NCBI RefSeq assembly: GCF_901709675.1
Contig: NC_051104.1
Coordinates: forward strand, 5,625,501 to 5,689,500
Source: Syngnathus acus
Taxonomy: Eukaryota; Chordata; Actinopteri; Syngnathiformes; Syngnathidae
Direction: 5' to 3'
Length of the DNA stretch: 64,000 nt
This document shows positions 10,401-21,535 of this stretch, piece by piece. Made by a program: the position numbers and the translations under genes. The stretch's first letter is position 1. The number at the start of each line of letters is the position of its first letter. The notes under the pieces were generated by a model, which was given only the letters and a program-made list of their open reading frames with translations, searched no databases and had not been told where the DNA came from.

Positions 10401-13400
10401 CGACCTGGACCTGTGTCTGGATCGAGGTCGAGAATAGGACCGGGATCTAGAACGAGACCGGGAGCGACTTCTAGAGCGGGATGGGCTTCTGGATCGTGAA
10501 TAAGAACTGGATATGGAATAAGACCTCGCCCGAGATCTGGATCGACTGGATATGCGCGATCGGGAGTAAGATCGGGAGATAGACGACCGCCCTCTCGTGT
10601 GACGCTGACCTGAACAAGATCTAGAGCGAGATGTTCTGACATTGGACCTTCTTGAAGAGGGGGACCTTTCTCCCGCTGATGCTGAAGGCTCTTGATGTTT
10701 GCTTTTGGAGCTCCTCTTCTTCCCGTGCTTACGTTTTTTAGATTTCTTCTTATGTTTGGCTCTTTTCTTTTTTTTAGCTAGCCGTGGCGGGCTGGACCTC
10801 TCCGAACTTCGGCCTGACGAACGCTCGGAGGACCTTGACCATGCAGACTCACTTCTGTTGTCCCATCTGCATAAGGATCAGCTATTTCAGTTTGGTGGAT
10901 CTCAAACATGATGTTTTATATTTTTATTACGTAATCTTACTGGTCTCCTTTGCTCCATCGTTCAACACTCGGAGGCTGATACGCTTTAGTCCGCATCATC
11001 TCCTCTTTCCAGTGGGGTGGAGTTTCACTGCTGCCTCGCTCGCCCACCGATGCAGATCGAGATTTAGACCGAGTGGGCGTGTGGTACCTCTGCGCACAAA
11101 TCGACAAGGTCTAACACAAAGTAGGAACGACATGGCTCCAAACAGTTCAAAAATGAAAACACAGACACACAATACCCCAAATTCGGCTTATTGTGACTTT
11201 TGCTTCGAGTTTGTGCAGGGTGGAACTGATAGAATAGAAACTGAAGCGTTTTTATGATGATCACATGAATCAACATACAATTGTTCCTCTGCCTCTGATC
11301 TTCCGTCCAGACTTTGAGACCGCTGGTTTCTGTTCAGCTTCAAGAGTAGATTCTTGCTTCTCAGCTCTGGGAAATCCAAAAACAAAAATCACACTTTTAT
11401 ACATAAGCAATTTGGAGATGAGAATTGAATCCAACGGTAACTGACGTCTCAGCTTTGTTCTCTTGGGCTGACATGTCCTGCCGCAGCAAGAAACGGTTCT
11501 CGGGAACAGGTGGGATCTCCTCCGGTCGGACGACGGGCTTTTCTCTCTTCCCGCCGTGCTCCTTCTCGCCTTCCATATCAGCATTTCCTATCTCTTCTTC
11601 AATGAGCTTGTCAGAGCTACAAAGGAATTGTTTGAATGCAAACTCCAACCAAGCAAGCAATGATTCGATTCATGTGACGGTAACAATGAACTTCACCTTT
11701 GTTTGGAAAATTCAAAGTCAACACTTTTCTCTTCACTGGGCAGTTTCCTCCGCTTTTTGGGGTGTTTATTCTTTCTGTGTCTCCTATGTTTGCGACGTCT
11801 GGATTTTTCAGAGTCGGACTCCCCGAAAGAGGAGCTTGGGAATGACGAGTCAGAGGAGTTGAGTGAAGAGTCAGCAGAATGGGATGCCCTGATCCTTTTG
11901 CCTTCCAGAACTAGAAGACAAAAAAAATCATGCGGATATCCTTAAATTATTATTGAAATAAATAATCCCATATTCTGAATGTCTGATTTACCATCATTTG
12001 CTGACTTGATGATCAGCTGTCCACAGTCCACCACCCTCACATCAGCATACGGCCGGCTTGCTGAATCGGTCTTCAGGCCCTCGATCTTCTTAATCACCTC
12101 AAAGCCGGAGATGACGAGGCCGAAGACGACGTGGACTCTTAAGTTTGCAAAACAGGGGAAGACGTTTCATGTGTCTGTCGCTTAAAAAAAGGGGTTTAAA
12201 AAAAACAACAACAACATACCCATCAAGATGCGGCGCCATCTTGGTTGTGCTGCTGGTGCAAAAGCCAAGCAAGACGCGTCAATCGACGGCGAGATGAGGA
12301 CCGAACAAAAGAGAAAAAAGAGAACTTGATTGAGAACCAAAAGGGAACGTCAACAGAGCCGGTGTTATTTTATGACGGGAAAAGATACAAAGACCATTTG
12401 CGCAAGGAGAGATTTGATTGCAAATGTACTGTGAATTTAGGCTGTTAATTTTCTTTTGTGTTTCTTTTTAACGGCAAATTAGATTTTCAACAATTTTTCC
12501 CAGACAACTCTGGACATTTTTTTTTTTTTATATTGCCTGTGGAGATTTCCCTGTAATAGGTCACCTCAAGCCATTTGTGACTACTGTTCACATCCAAAGT
12601 AAACACTCTGCAAAATGTTTATATTTACAACTACATGGTAAAACTCAGGAGAATGAAGAGAAGAGAGAAGCACAGCCTTGGAGACACATTACCTTGGAAG
12701 AGCAGGATGCTAGAGTTTCTGTAAATTTTACACAAAAAAAACGGCAAGAGAAGAAATGTAACACATTTGTGGGTAAAAAAAGGTTTGAATCGATGTTTCT
12801 CTGTACTATCATTTCTAAACTACACACAGAAGAGGGTGGGGGTTCGATGCCCAAGCAGGTTAAGGGACAAGACAGCAAAAGTGATACTTAAAAGCAATGA
12901 TAACAATGTGCTATTAAATCCGTAATTCGAATGGGTGATTTGGGGGGGGCGGGGGTTTATGGTCACAGAATGACGCTCACATGAAGAACTGTGAACCGTT
13001 GGTGTCTTTCCCACGATTGGCCATGGACAGCAGGAAGGCCCGGTCATGTTTGAGAGTGAGATTCTCATCTGTGAGATAGAGAAAAACAAGAAGGGGGCGA
13101 GTTGGGGGTGGGACGTTGTGTGAGGAGCGCAACGTGAGCTGATATGAATATTGAGCCAAAGACAAGATATGCAACAGACGCTAAAAATTTTAAAAGCAAT
13201 TGTGTCGTCCGTCAAACCTCGTGATGGTCTCGCCCACGAGCCCGTCCACAAGAAAGTGGTTTAAAGATCTGCTGCTTCACATTATTAAAATTATTTACTT
13301 GCAAATGGAATCAAATTGACTCATTATGGGGAGGAATAAGTGTTTGCGTGGTGGCAGCCTTGTAAAGGCCACTGCAGCTTTTAACAATGTAACATAAAAA

Positions 13401-15148
13401 GAAATGTGTGCGGGAAGAGGCGTAGGCAAGAGGGAGCTAAGCGGGAACGCAAAAGCTCCCCTGTCAAACCCACTCGCGGTACAAATATGGTTTGGTGGTG
13501 CTGGTGGTGGAGGGGACAGTGTGGGCATGTGTACATGGGCTTACCTTCTCATTTTTGCAAAAGACCCCTCTACAAATAAAAGAATAACGTTGGAGAATTT
13601 TAGCCAAGGGATTCAAAAAAGAGAACGCCTACTCTCCATGCTGGGTCAAGAAAATCCCCATAAAGCGTGACTATAGCCCAAATTGCACATAAGCGGCGGC
13701 ATTAAGGCCAGCAGGGAAATTGAAGTACACTACCGGTCAGAAGTCGACGGCCACGCGCAACTAAGTAAACAAATACAGTGCAGCTCAGCCTTTGGCAAGC
13801 AGACTTCGCACCATAGCACTAACAAATGCCAGTGGTTTTTCTACAGCATAATCGTTCTTGCTTTTGACCGGTAGTGTAGATAAAATATTCCGCCAAGAAA
13901 AAATGCACAATTCCACCTAGGGAATTCTGACATCAGAATGACCGACTATTTGCATGCAACTATTTGTTCATGCTTAAATTGCTTTGGTTTGAATTCAACA
14001 TTTAGGAGACAAAATAGATCGGGGGAATTTGATCATTTGATTGCCAATTACCTTCAAAGTAGCCACCATAAATGGACTCGCCTCCTCTTCCGGTTCCTGT
14101 GAAGAGGTGACATATTCCAGATTAAAATTTGCGACGCAAGGACTGATGTATCGTCCAGGTGAACTCATGTGTCAAGAAAAATTAGAAAACACTTAGCATC
14201 ACCCAACTATAAGTGAATTGCTTGCTTGAGCCGACTAAACAAGAAAGTGTCATCACCTTCAGTGAAGTCGCCACCCTGGATCATAAAATTCTTTACAACT
14301 CGGTGAAACGTGGAGCCTTTGTAGCACAGCTTTTTCCCTGTTATTTTGCCGGCTCCCTTTTCACCTGCCAGGAAAAAAAAAAAGGAGCTCACACAGGAGA
14401 ACTACTTAATGAAGGGAAAGAATGAATTTGAGACAACCATCCTCCCACCCCAAAGGTATTTCATTTGAACAGAGGGCTAATTGTTCGAGATGAAGTCTTG
14501 GGTTACTCACCTTTTGCTTTAACTAAAGACAACCAATGTTTATATGAGAAAAAAAGTTATCAACTCACCAGTACACAAACAGAGAAAATTTTTGCTGGTC
14601 TTGGGACACATGTCAGAAAAGAGTTGAAAGACGATTCGCCCAACTGTGAGACAAAAGAAAACCAAGTAGGGTCATGTTCTGAAATATCAGAGCTTTTACA
14701 GTACATTAGTCACCATCTTCATTAATTACAGCACAATAAGAACAACCGTGGGTGGAGAACAGAACTTTGTAAGAATTTAAATTGGTCTTAAAAAAAGTGA
14801 AGTTCAAAAGTGACACTGTTGGAGCCGGAGGTAATTAAGTCCCTCCCTTGCAATAAAATATTTTTAGCCTTAGGTGAATAAACTGGTCTTGTCAGTACAT
14901 TCATGCGGATGGTAGAGCGAAATTAAAGCTGGGTGCAGTGATAAAGGGCTCGCACGCCACGTTGTAATGGAGAATCCAAATGATCAAACTTTGGAAGAAA
15001 AAGACTTCTGTTAGGAAGACATCCACGGTCATCAGATTTTGGGACCCCTAAAATACATAAACATCATATAACATGCATTCCAGCTCTTACCAGGCTCCCG
15101 ATTGAGCTCCACATCAAAGTAACACTGAGGGCGATCTTTCACCCCCAT
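7460..15148 (-). CDS. nktr: NK-tumor recognition protein: cyclophilin plus RS-domain protein, complete
   Basis: Sixteen coding exons keep phase from ATG to TGA and predict 1309 residues: 15148-15091, 14643-14569, 14364-14257, 14096-14052, 13068-12981, 12249-12220, 12137-11992, 11910-11697, 11616-11446, 11366-11279, 11089-10941, 10866-8401, 8331-8254, 8158-8111, 7915-7814 and 7523-7460. Residues 1 to about 180 form a cyclophilin peptidyl-prolyl isomerase domain ([53 protein letters not shown]). The tryptophan that contacts cyclosporin in cyclophilin A is replaced by histidine (MAPHLDG), as in other NKTRs. The Nktr-box [16 protein letters not shown] follows, then long Arg/Ser-rich tracts with basic nuclear-localisation stretches, and the conserved patches [20 protein letters not shown] and [14 protein letters not shown]. 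The end, SSRYS, matches mammalian NKTR. It is a nuclear-speckle-type protein linked to splicing. The human protein is somewhat longer (about 1460). Confidence 0.97.
13726..13878. mobile_element. Tc1/mariner-type MITE in an nktr intron
   Basis: A 153 bp element with terminal inverted repeats: TACACTACCGGTCAGAAG at the left and CTTTTGACCGGTAGTGTA at the right. It is bounded by TA dinucleotides as expected for TA target-site duplications. The ACTACCGGTCAAAAG-type terminus is common to fish Tc1-like elements. The interior has no coding capacity. It lies between nktr coding exons 4 and 5. Confidence 0.88.
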
Positions 15149-15169
15149 TGTGATGAAAGACCTGGTGAC

Positions 15170-16660
15170 CTAAAACATGGAAGCACAGAAAATATAAAAA
15201 CACTTGTATTCAGATTTGCCCGTGTTAGTGGACGGGGAACAGCTTGAAAAATGTGACAAATGAGAGTGAGGGAGGAGGTGGAGGCAGATGGGAGGAGGAA
15301 AGGTGATGATGCAGGAACAGAGGGCCGGATTTACACTTCACGTGAATCCCAAACAATGTGCCTTTATTGTTCAATTTCATGTAATTGCAATCTATTAACA
15401 GCTAAATCACATTATGTTTTCCTCACCACAAATTATAGACAACAACAAGCCTCCATTTTAGAAAAAACATGCAGAGCCACGAAGGCTACATTAGAGATGA
15501 TCACGCCAAATCAACAAGTGCTGCGCTATGATATAACGTCACCTGAAAAGCCACGATCACCACACGATTGTATTGTAAATCTATCGACACGCTTAATTTC
15601 AGTCGGTTAGGTCAAACACTGTCAAAACGGTAACACAAATACAAATCTTGCACGAGCTAACGCTATCGACAGTTCTAAGCGACTGCTAAGCGAGTCAATG
15701 CTAACTAACCTAACGTGTGTTATCGTGTCTACAAAAATAGCATGGCAGGTCAAATTACACATATATAAGATCATAAATACATAGTAGCGCACAAACCTGT
15801 GTAGCACTAGCGAGATCAATTAACTAAAGTCACCGAAGGAAGGAGCTTTTGCTAACTCGTTAGCAGAACTGTCTTAAGCAAAATGCCTTCTGTGTTTTGT
15901 CCCTCTCGGTTTGCCGTACTGCGTAGGTCTATTTGTTGTGCTAGCTTCTGCTTGTCATAGCTTGTTAGCTGCTAATATCATGTAAATAACAAGCTTATCG
16001 GTATTTCTCTTTCGACTTGTGGGAATCCAAAAATTAATATTACACACGTAACTCGCGACATTACAGTGCTAATTTAAACAGGCGGCGTAACCATCTAAGT
16101 AAGCTACAGAATGCAAGGTGCAGAATGAAATCCTTTATTATCATGAGGTAAGGTGCAACTTTGCCCCAGTTACTTCAGTAACTTGCATACATTATATTCA
16201 GTAAAAGAAAACATTATTAATCCCACCTCATAAATGAAGTCTCAAACCAATTATGTGTTGGATAGTTAGTGAATTCTGCTTGAGTTATAGTGTTATTTTT
16301 ACCTGTCAACTGAAGAAGTTGTAGTGTGCGGTGCTTATGAGTGAGCTGGGCCTCTTATTAAGTATATTGAGAGTCAAAAGAACAAAAAATATTTTTTTTC
16401 TTACCCAATTTTTATTAAAATACCAAATGCATCTACTACATGTAACAATGCTCGTATTGATATTTGGAGTATTTTTAATGCATTTTATTATTTTTTTAAG
16501 ACTTGGGGAGCTTTCCTTTTCCAATTGTGTCTTCTTAAAATGTAATGACTTTAAATATTGGCAACAGTGCAATTTCAGTGTTATCTATTATTAAGGTAAT
16601 GATTATTTAAGACAACCTTCATTCTTGTCAGTGTTGTCTTTTCTTTTTCCCCCCTTGCAG
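15170..16660. promoter_or_regulatory. Divergent nktr/sec22c upstream region
   Basis: About 1.5 kb separates the nktr ATG exon (upstream edge 15169, ttttag acceptor) from the sec22c ATG exon (16661, ccttgcag acceptor). Both ATG exons begin at splice acceptors, so both genes must have upstream untranslated exons here. A minus-strand donor-like CTACACAG/gtttgtg near 15797 could end nktr exon 1. I could not fix the sec22c exon 1. The head-to-head arrangement matches human SEC22C-NKTR. No strong CpG island or TATA box is visible. Confidence 0.5.
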
Positions 16661-16681
16661 ACAGAAACGCACTGATGGATC

Positions 16682-18137
16682 ATGTCTCTGATCCTGTTTG
16701 CCTTCGTGGTGCGGGTGAGGGATGGACTCCCTCTGTCCGCCTCCACCGACTTTGAGCACAACCGAGAGCTGCAGGAGAGGAAGCAGCAGCTCAAGACCAT
16801 CAGCAAGGCATTAGCTCTCCTCCCAGAAAGAGCCGCAGTCAAGGGCCAAGAGCTCAATATATAGTAAGTCCACACCAAGCTATCTCGCTGCAACAGAGAA
16901 ACAGCGTCCTCTTGTGGTAATATTGGGAAACATCATGCACAGCTACATCTTTTTCTTTTAACCACAATCTTCATGGTGCGTCTTTTTTCCAATTTTTAAA
17001 AACCGTATGAAGATTTGTTTTATTTGGTGTGTCTTTTTGTCTGTTTTTTGACCGAATACGTTTTTGGGGGCTCTTGGCGCCCGTTCAGCATGGTGTCTTC
17101 AGAAGGCGTATCCTACATGAGCGTGTGCCACTGCAGCATTCCCATCGCGATGGCCTTCTGCTTCCTGGAAGACCTGCGCTGGGAATTCACAGCCTGCTAC
17201 AATCACAGTGTTGTGTCGCTGGCAGACAGACCATATCCATTTTTGGAATTTGGTAAGTGTGGAAGAGAAATTAGGGCATTGTGTTTGCTGTAATTTTGTA
17301 TTCTTGAGACCTTCAGAGATGATCATCCTCCCCATGTCCTCCGCAGACTGCACAATTCAGAAACTGAAGCAACAGTACAACTACAAGGGTGGCCCGGCCC
17401 TGCAGGTCACTTTAGCAGAAGTCCAGGAAGACCTGAGGCTCCACCCACCAGAGGTTCTCAACCTGGAAGACGTTGAGCTTACCAATGGCTCTGCCAATGG
17501 CCACGTGGAGCAATCGGCCACTTCTAGTATGATTCCCCATCACTGCTACACATCCTAATACTGGGCTATGTTATATGATTTAGTCTTCATTTTTCAGGCC
17601 AGAGTGTCAAACTGGAACCAGTGACGGCTCCTGGAATCCTTTCGCTGGTCCTCAACATCATGTGTGCGTCATTGAACATCATCCGAGGCGTGCACCTTAT
17701 AGAATACACATTCCAGGTACTAGCCAGTTCCTGACTCCAGTTTTTATAAAGGGGCTACAGTACCAATATGTGAGCGCTTCTCTTCGCACAGGACGACTAC
17801 GACGGCGTGTGGAACGTCGTAGCATTCCTCGTGGCATTCCTCTGCTGCCTGCTTCAGGTAAATGCACTTTAGTCACATTAATATGCCACATGTCATCCCT
17901 GAAGTGCTTTTTTTCCCCCCCCCATCCCCACAGTGCCACCTGTACGTTTTCCACTCTCGCCTAAAAGCAGCAAAGTCCCTCAGCCTACTGAGTGCCATCG
18001 TTCTATGCAACGTCGTCTTGCGCAGGCTAAGGAATACCTGGCAGATCGCTTTCCACGTTGCCGTGGCCTCGCTATCCACCGTGCTCATCCTCCGACGTAA
18101 AGTCCAAGACCAGAGGAACCACGACTGCGGGGTGTGA
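16682..18137 (+). CDS. sec22c: SEC22C vesicle-trafficking protein, complete
   Basis: Six coding exons stay in phase and predict 304 residues (human 303): 16682-16863, 17089-17252, 17347-17526, 17598-17716, 17792-17857 and 17934-18137. The N-terminus is a longin-like domain (MSLILFAFVVRVRDGLPLSA, SVCHCSIPIAMAFCFLEDLR, SLADRPYPFLEF). A linker and several hydrophobic membrane segments follow (ILSLVLNIMCASLNIIRGVH, VAFLVAFLCCLLQ and a C-terminal pair). The end, HDCGV, is close to the recalled human ending SDCGV. Family members with this layout sit in the ER and early secretory pathway. Unlike SEC22A/B-type SNAREs with one anchor, SEC22C has a multi-spanning C-terminus and no clear SNARE coiled coil. 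Introns are 59-225 bp, typical of a compact fish gene. Confidence 0.96.
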
Positions 18138-18321
18138 CGCATCAGTCTATTTTGTATTGCACTTTGTTTTTTTTATATCGGGTGCCATGGGCTATTTTTT
18201 TGTAACCTTCCAGGGCACGCTTTTGAGTGTGTTTATGGGTTTTGGGACACCTATAAATACTTACACATAGATATTGGTCCTCAAAAAGGTGGAAGGAATC
18301 CTAAGCCACAAGTATTAAGAA

Positions 18322-18327
18322 AATAAA
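18322..18327 (+). terminator. Polyadenylation signal of sec22c
   Basis: AATAAA lies 185 bases after the sec22c stop, just before the sequence turns strongly AT-rich and before the convergent minus-strand genes begin. Confidence 0.7.
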
Positions 18328-18916
18328 AGCACTGATTTGAAGGATTGAATCTTATTTGAATTTGTCTTAATGTTACTTTTTTTTTTAAAATATGCTGCAT
18401 ATCAGAGTCCATCGTACATACGATAGTCTTAGTAAGAACAATGTTTCTCGACATTAGGGTTTTATAACTAGAACGTACAGTTTTAATGCTATTATGATTT
18501 TTGTTAAAACATTTTTAACTAAAGGCACATTTAATTTAAATGTCTTGAATAGGTAGATATATTTGACCTAAATTTGTTTTTAACTGAGCATTGGCAGCTA
18601 TTTTGGGGGGTATGAAAATGCAGTCGTTTTTAGTACAAGCGTTACTTGACTGTAAATTGCAACATGTCCGTCCACATTGTTGACAAAATAAAATATATGA
18701 TGTCATCAATGTTTTAAGAATGATTGTAAAACATTTAAATGTGTTGCAGTTTTCTCCCAAATGTATTTTTTCATTAGGAAGTAATTTACTAGTAATCATA
18801 GTAATTGCCAAATGTATTTGCCATTTCAGGCTTTTATTTTATTTATTTGCTGTGGCTTAAGTGACATTTCATCAATAAATCAGATTTTGTTTCTATTTTC
18901 CTCAGTTATTACGTTG

Positions 18917-19247
18917 TCATTGAAATAAATAGTTCACCTCCATGTTGAAACAATGGGAAATGCTATAAACAGATTCTTTACCTGCTGCCATTGGTCTGCC
19001 TTTGGTGGTCTTTGGAGAAGGGAATCCCAGGATATACGCCCCCTCGTCTCTGCTGATGGTCCCGCTTGCTCGTTTCCTTAGTTCCGGCTCTGAAGAAGAC
19101 TGGAGAATCTGTTTATAGTATTATGAAGACATGATGAATCTCATCGAAATAATAGGAAATGCTGATACATACCTTCTGGATTTTAGTCATTTCTCTTCTC
19201 ACCCTCCAACAAACGTCTGCTATCTTAATACTAACATCTCCATCCAT
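18917..19247 (-). CDS. Unidentified small two-exon ORF (about 88 residues)
   Basis: On the minus strand, an ATG at 19247 opens 25 codons (MDGDVSIKIADVCWRVRREM...) ending in CAGAAG/gtatgt at 19173. A 64 bp intron ends ataaacag, and a second block (19108 downward) reads on in the same frame. It contains EPELRKRASGTISRDEGAY and ILGFPSPKTTKGRPMAA. Composition is GC-rich and coding-like down to about 18991, where GCAGCAG/gtaaag looks like another donor; reading through instead gives TGA at 18919-18917. The C-terminus is therefore uncertain. The start region overlaps a catccatccatttt-type repeat fragment. I do not recognise the protein. It may be a separate small gene or 3' exons of the mos transcription unit. 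Confidence 0.35.
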
Positions 19248-19357
19248 CCATTTTGAACGCCGCTTACTTAATATTAATTGAAAATAAATAAATCATAAAT
19301 GATTGAGAAAGCTTCAAGTCAAAGGCTTGATACAAAAGGGTCATATTGTGAAACCGT

Positions 19358-19363
19358 TTTAAT
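19358..19363 (-). terminator. Candidate polyadenylation signal of mos
   Basis: The minus strand reads ATTAAA about 116 bases after the mos stop. This would give a short 3' UTR. An AATAAA cluster near 18835-18850 is an alternative, more distal end that would include the small ORF region. Confidence 0.4.
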
Positions 19364-19478
19364 TAAAGTACAACATTACAATCTTGTCACAAAAAAATAC
19401 ACTCACAAAACATTTAAACCTTAAGACATTAGTTTAAAATATACATGGACACTAAAATGTTTCTAAAATCTTCACAAG

Positions 19479-20495
19479 TCACAATTTTGCATGGAGATTT
19501 TCCAGTTGTGTCATCAGCTCTTGGGCGGTGAATCTTCTCAGGGGTTCTGCAGCCCAACATCTGCTTAGCAAAGTCTTGCAGAGCCTCCCATGCTCCGACT
19601 GGAACACAGCTTGCTCCTCAACCTTTGGTCGAAGGTTGTGAGCAACCACTGCGTAGAGGACATGCTGTCTGTCCCCCGTGTAGGGCTGCTCTCGTGTCAT
19701 CAGCTGCCACATAGTGATGCCAAAGGAGAATATATCCGATTTTGCAGAGATGCCTTCACCCTTGAGCAATTCCGGTGCTGTATGCGTGTACGTGCCACCA
19801 GTGTGAATCAATGGAACGGCATCTGAAGCTTGACGTTTAGTATCCATTTGAACTGAACAGCCAAAGTCCGCGATCTTGCACACGCCCTCACGAGACACCA
19901 ACACATTGGCCGGTTTGATGTCCAGGTGAACGATCAGATGAGAGTGAAGGAACTGTAAACCACGCGTGATATCCAAAGAGTAAAGGAGCCACTTGTCCGA
20001 CTCCAAAGTCTCCTCCACACAGCCGTAAATAATCTGCTGGAGATTCCTGCTTCCGACATATTCCATAATGATCGTTCCGATGCTGCTTTCGTCCCCGAAG
20101 TCGGTCGGTATGCAGGTTGTGGCCGCGATGACCCGCACGATGTTAGGATGACGGAGGTGCGCGGCGTTCAGTTCCGCCCAAAAACTTTGGCGAGAAGCCA
20201 GTTTGTTTTTAGAGCATTTCTTCACTTTTTTTAAAGCTACGGTCGCCCCGAGGTATTTCGCCTTGTAGACAGAGCCGAAGCCCCCGGAGCCGATAGCCTG
20301 GACACAGTGCAGCTCCTTCCAGTAGATGATAGAGGACCACAGGCGGCTGGTAACTTTGCCTTGGAGTCGCTGGACTGGGACCTGTAAAGTGGAGCTGAGG
20401 GAAGTTTTGGCTAAAGGGCTGCTACAAGTCCCAATGTCCACAGAGGGGAAAATGTCTTTGGGGAGCACACGAGTGGGGGGGACTGGAGAAGGCAT
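19479..20495 (-). CDS. mos: Mos serine/threonine kinase, oocyte MAPK kinase kinase
   Basis: Single-exon gene of 338 residues, as MOS is in other vertebrates. I chose the ATG at 20495 because it gives the conserved MPSP start, whose Pro2/Ser3 control Mos stability; an in-frame ATG five codons upstream would add MFSSI. Kinase landmarks are the glycine loop GSGGFGSV (about 69-76), the lysine in VALKKV (about 89), WAELNAAHLRHPNIVRV, HLDIKPANVL (a Mos-type HLD instead of HRD, about 190-199), DFGCS (about 210) and TAPELLKGEG (about 239-248). The end is LENLHAKL. Mos activates MEK/MAPK in maturing oocytes and sustains metaphase II arrest. plag1 lies upstream on the same strand, as in the human MOS-PLAG1 block. 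The kinase core shows no break. Confidence 0.98.
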   Translation of the reverse strand: MPSPVPPTRVLPKDIFPSVDIGTCSSPLAKTSLSSTLQVPVQRLQGKVTSRLWSSIIYWKELHCVQAIGSGGFGSVYKAKYLGATVALKKVKKCSKNKLASRQSFWAELNAAHLRHPNIVRVIAATTCIPTDFGDESSIGTIIMEYVGSRNLQQIIYGCVEETLESDKWLLYSLDITRGLQFLHSHLIVHLDIKPANVLVSREGVCKIADFGCSVQMDTKRQASDAVPLIHTGGTYTHTAPELLKGEGISAKSDIFSFGITMWQLMTREQPYTGDRQHVLYAVVAHNLRPKVEEQAVFQSEHGRLCKTLLSRCWAAEPLRRFTAQELMTQLENLHAKL

Positions 20496-20985
20496 GATCG
20501 AAGAGAACAACCCCCGGATTTACCTTCACAAAAACGGCTTCTATCAGTCACCCTTGTCTTGCATTTTGACACCTTCTTCACAAGATCAATTAAGGAATCA
20601 CCGCTTTCAATTTAAGCTCATCAGAACTTGTAATAATGCCATTCTACGAAATGAAAAGTTCACATTACGCACTATCGGGGTATGGTGCTGTTTTACTAAT
20701 GGCGCATGTTTATGACGTCATTTATAGGTCACCGTCCACATTTATAAATATTTCCTGTTTTGGTCAATTATTTTTTCTTAATTAACTGTTCCGTTTGTTT
20801 TGGCGGCTTTGGGGATGGATCTAATTTATTATGTACACATTTCTGCTGTAAAATCACTAAAGTTAAAAAAAAAAAGTCTCTTTGTCTCTTCATAACCTTA
20901 CAGCCATTACGTATGGATTGCGTTCATGGTACGTCAACGTCACCGCCATGTTGAGTGTGACAAAAAAAAAACCACACAGAACATA
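20496..20985 (-). promoter_or_regulatory. Short mos upstream region
   Basis: Only about 500 bases separate the mos ATG from the plag1 polyadenylation signal, so the oocyte-specific mos promoter should lie here. The stretch holds a cgtcattta block near 20715 and short A runs. I could not place a TATA box or start site with confidence. Confidence 0.35.
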
Positions 20986-20998
20986 AAATGTTCTTATG

Positions 20999-21004
20999 TT
21001 TATT
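20999..21004 (-). terminator. Candidate polyadenylation signal of plag1
   Basis: TTTATT on the plus strand is AATAAA on the minus strand. It is the first strong signal before the mos promoter region. Confidence 0.5.
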
Positions 21005-21189
21005 CAACTTTCAATACATCGCATGGAAACACTGGAGTTGACAATGTCACCCCTTTTTAATAGCAGCAAGGTATGTAAATAAAAATCAGGTTATTATGCA
21101 AAACAATAAATAAACTGCCTCTTTGGATTATGTCAGTGTTTTAAAAAACCCAAACATCTATTTTACAAGGACTACAAACATATCTAAAT

Positions 21190-21535
21190 ATGTATTTTTT
21201 GATATAAACACACATACATGTACACAATTATGCAAATATAGGTGGGCTCATATGCATACATGAGTGTAGCTATATGCATTCTGAGTACAGTATGTGTGTA
21301 TATTTGCACATACATACCTACATATATACACATGTATACATTGCGTATATACGCAGTACACAAATGCACATACTTATACACATAAATTATACATATATAC
21401 TACACACAGGTTTATATACATACACATACATATATGAATACATATACAGTATATAGCAACATATATACTGTATCAATATACATCGTATACATGTACAGTA
21501 TATAAATACATTGCCTATATGTATAAAAATATAAC
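21190..21535. repeat. Degenerate TATACA/TACATA microsatellite block
   Basis: About 350 bases of alternating purine-pyrimidine sequence built from acatac, tatata and atgtat units with many interruptions. Short ORFs across it are simple-sequence artefacts (Tyr/Ile/His-rich). It lies near the distal end of the plag1 3' UTR. Confidence 0.85.
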
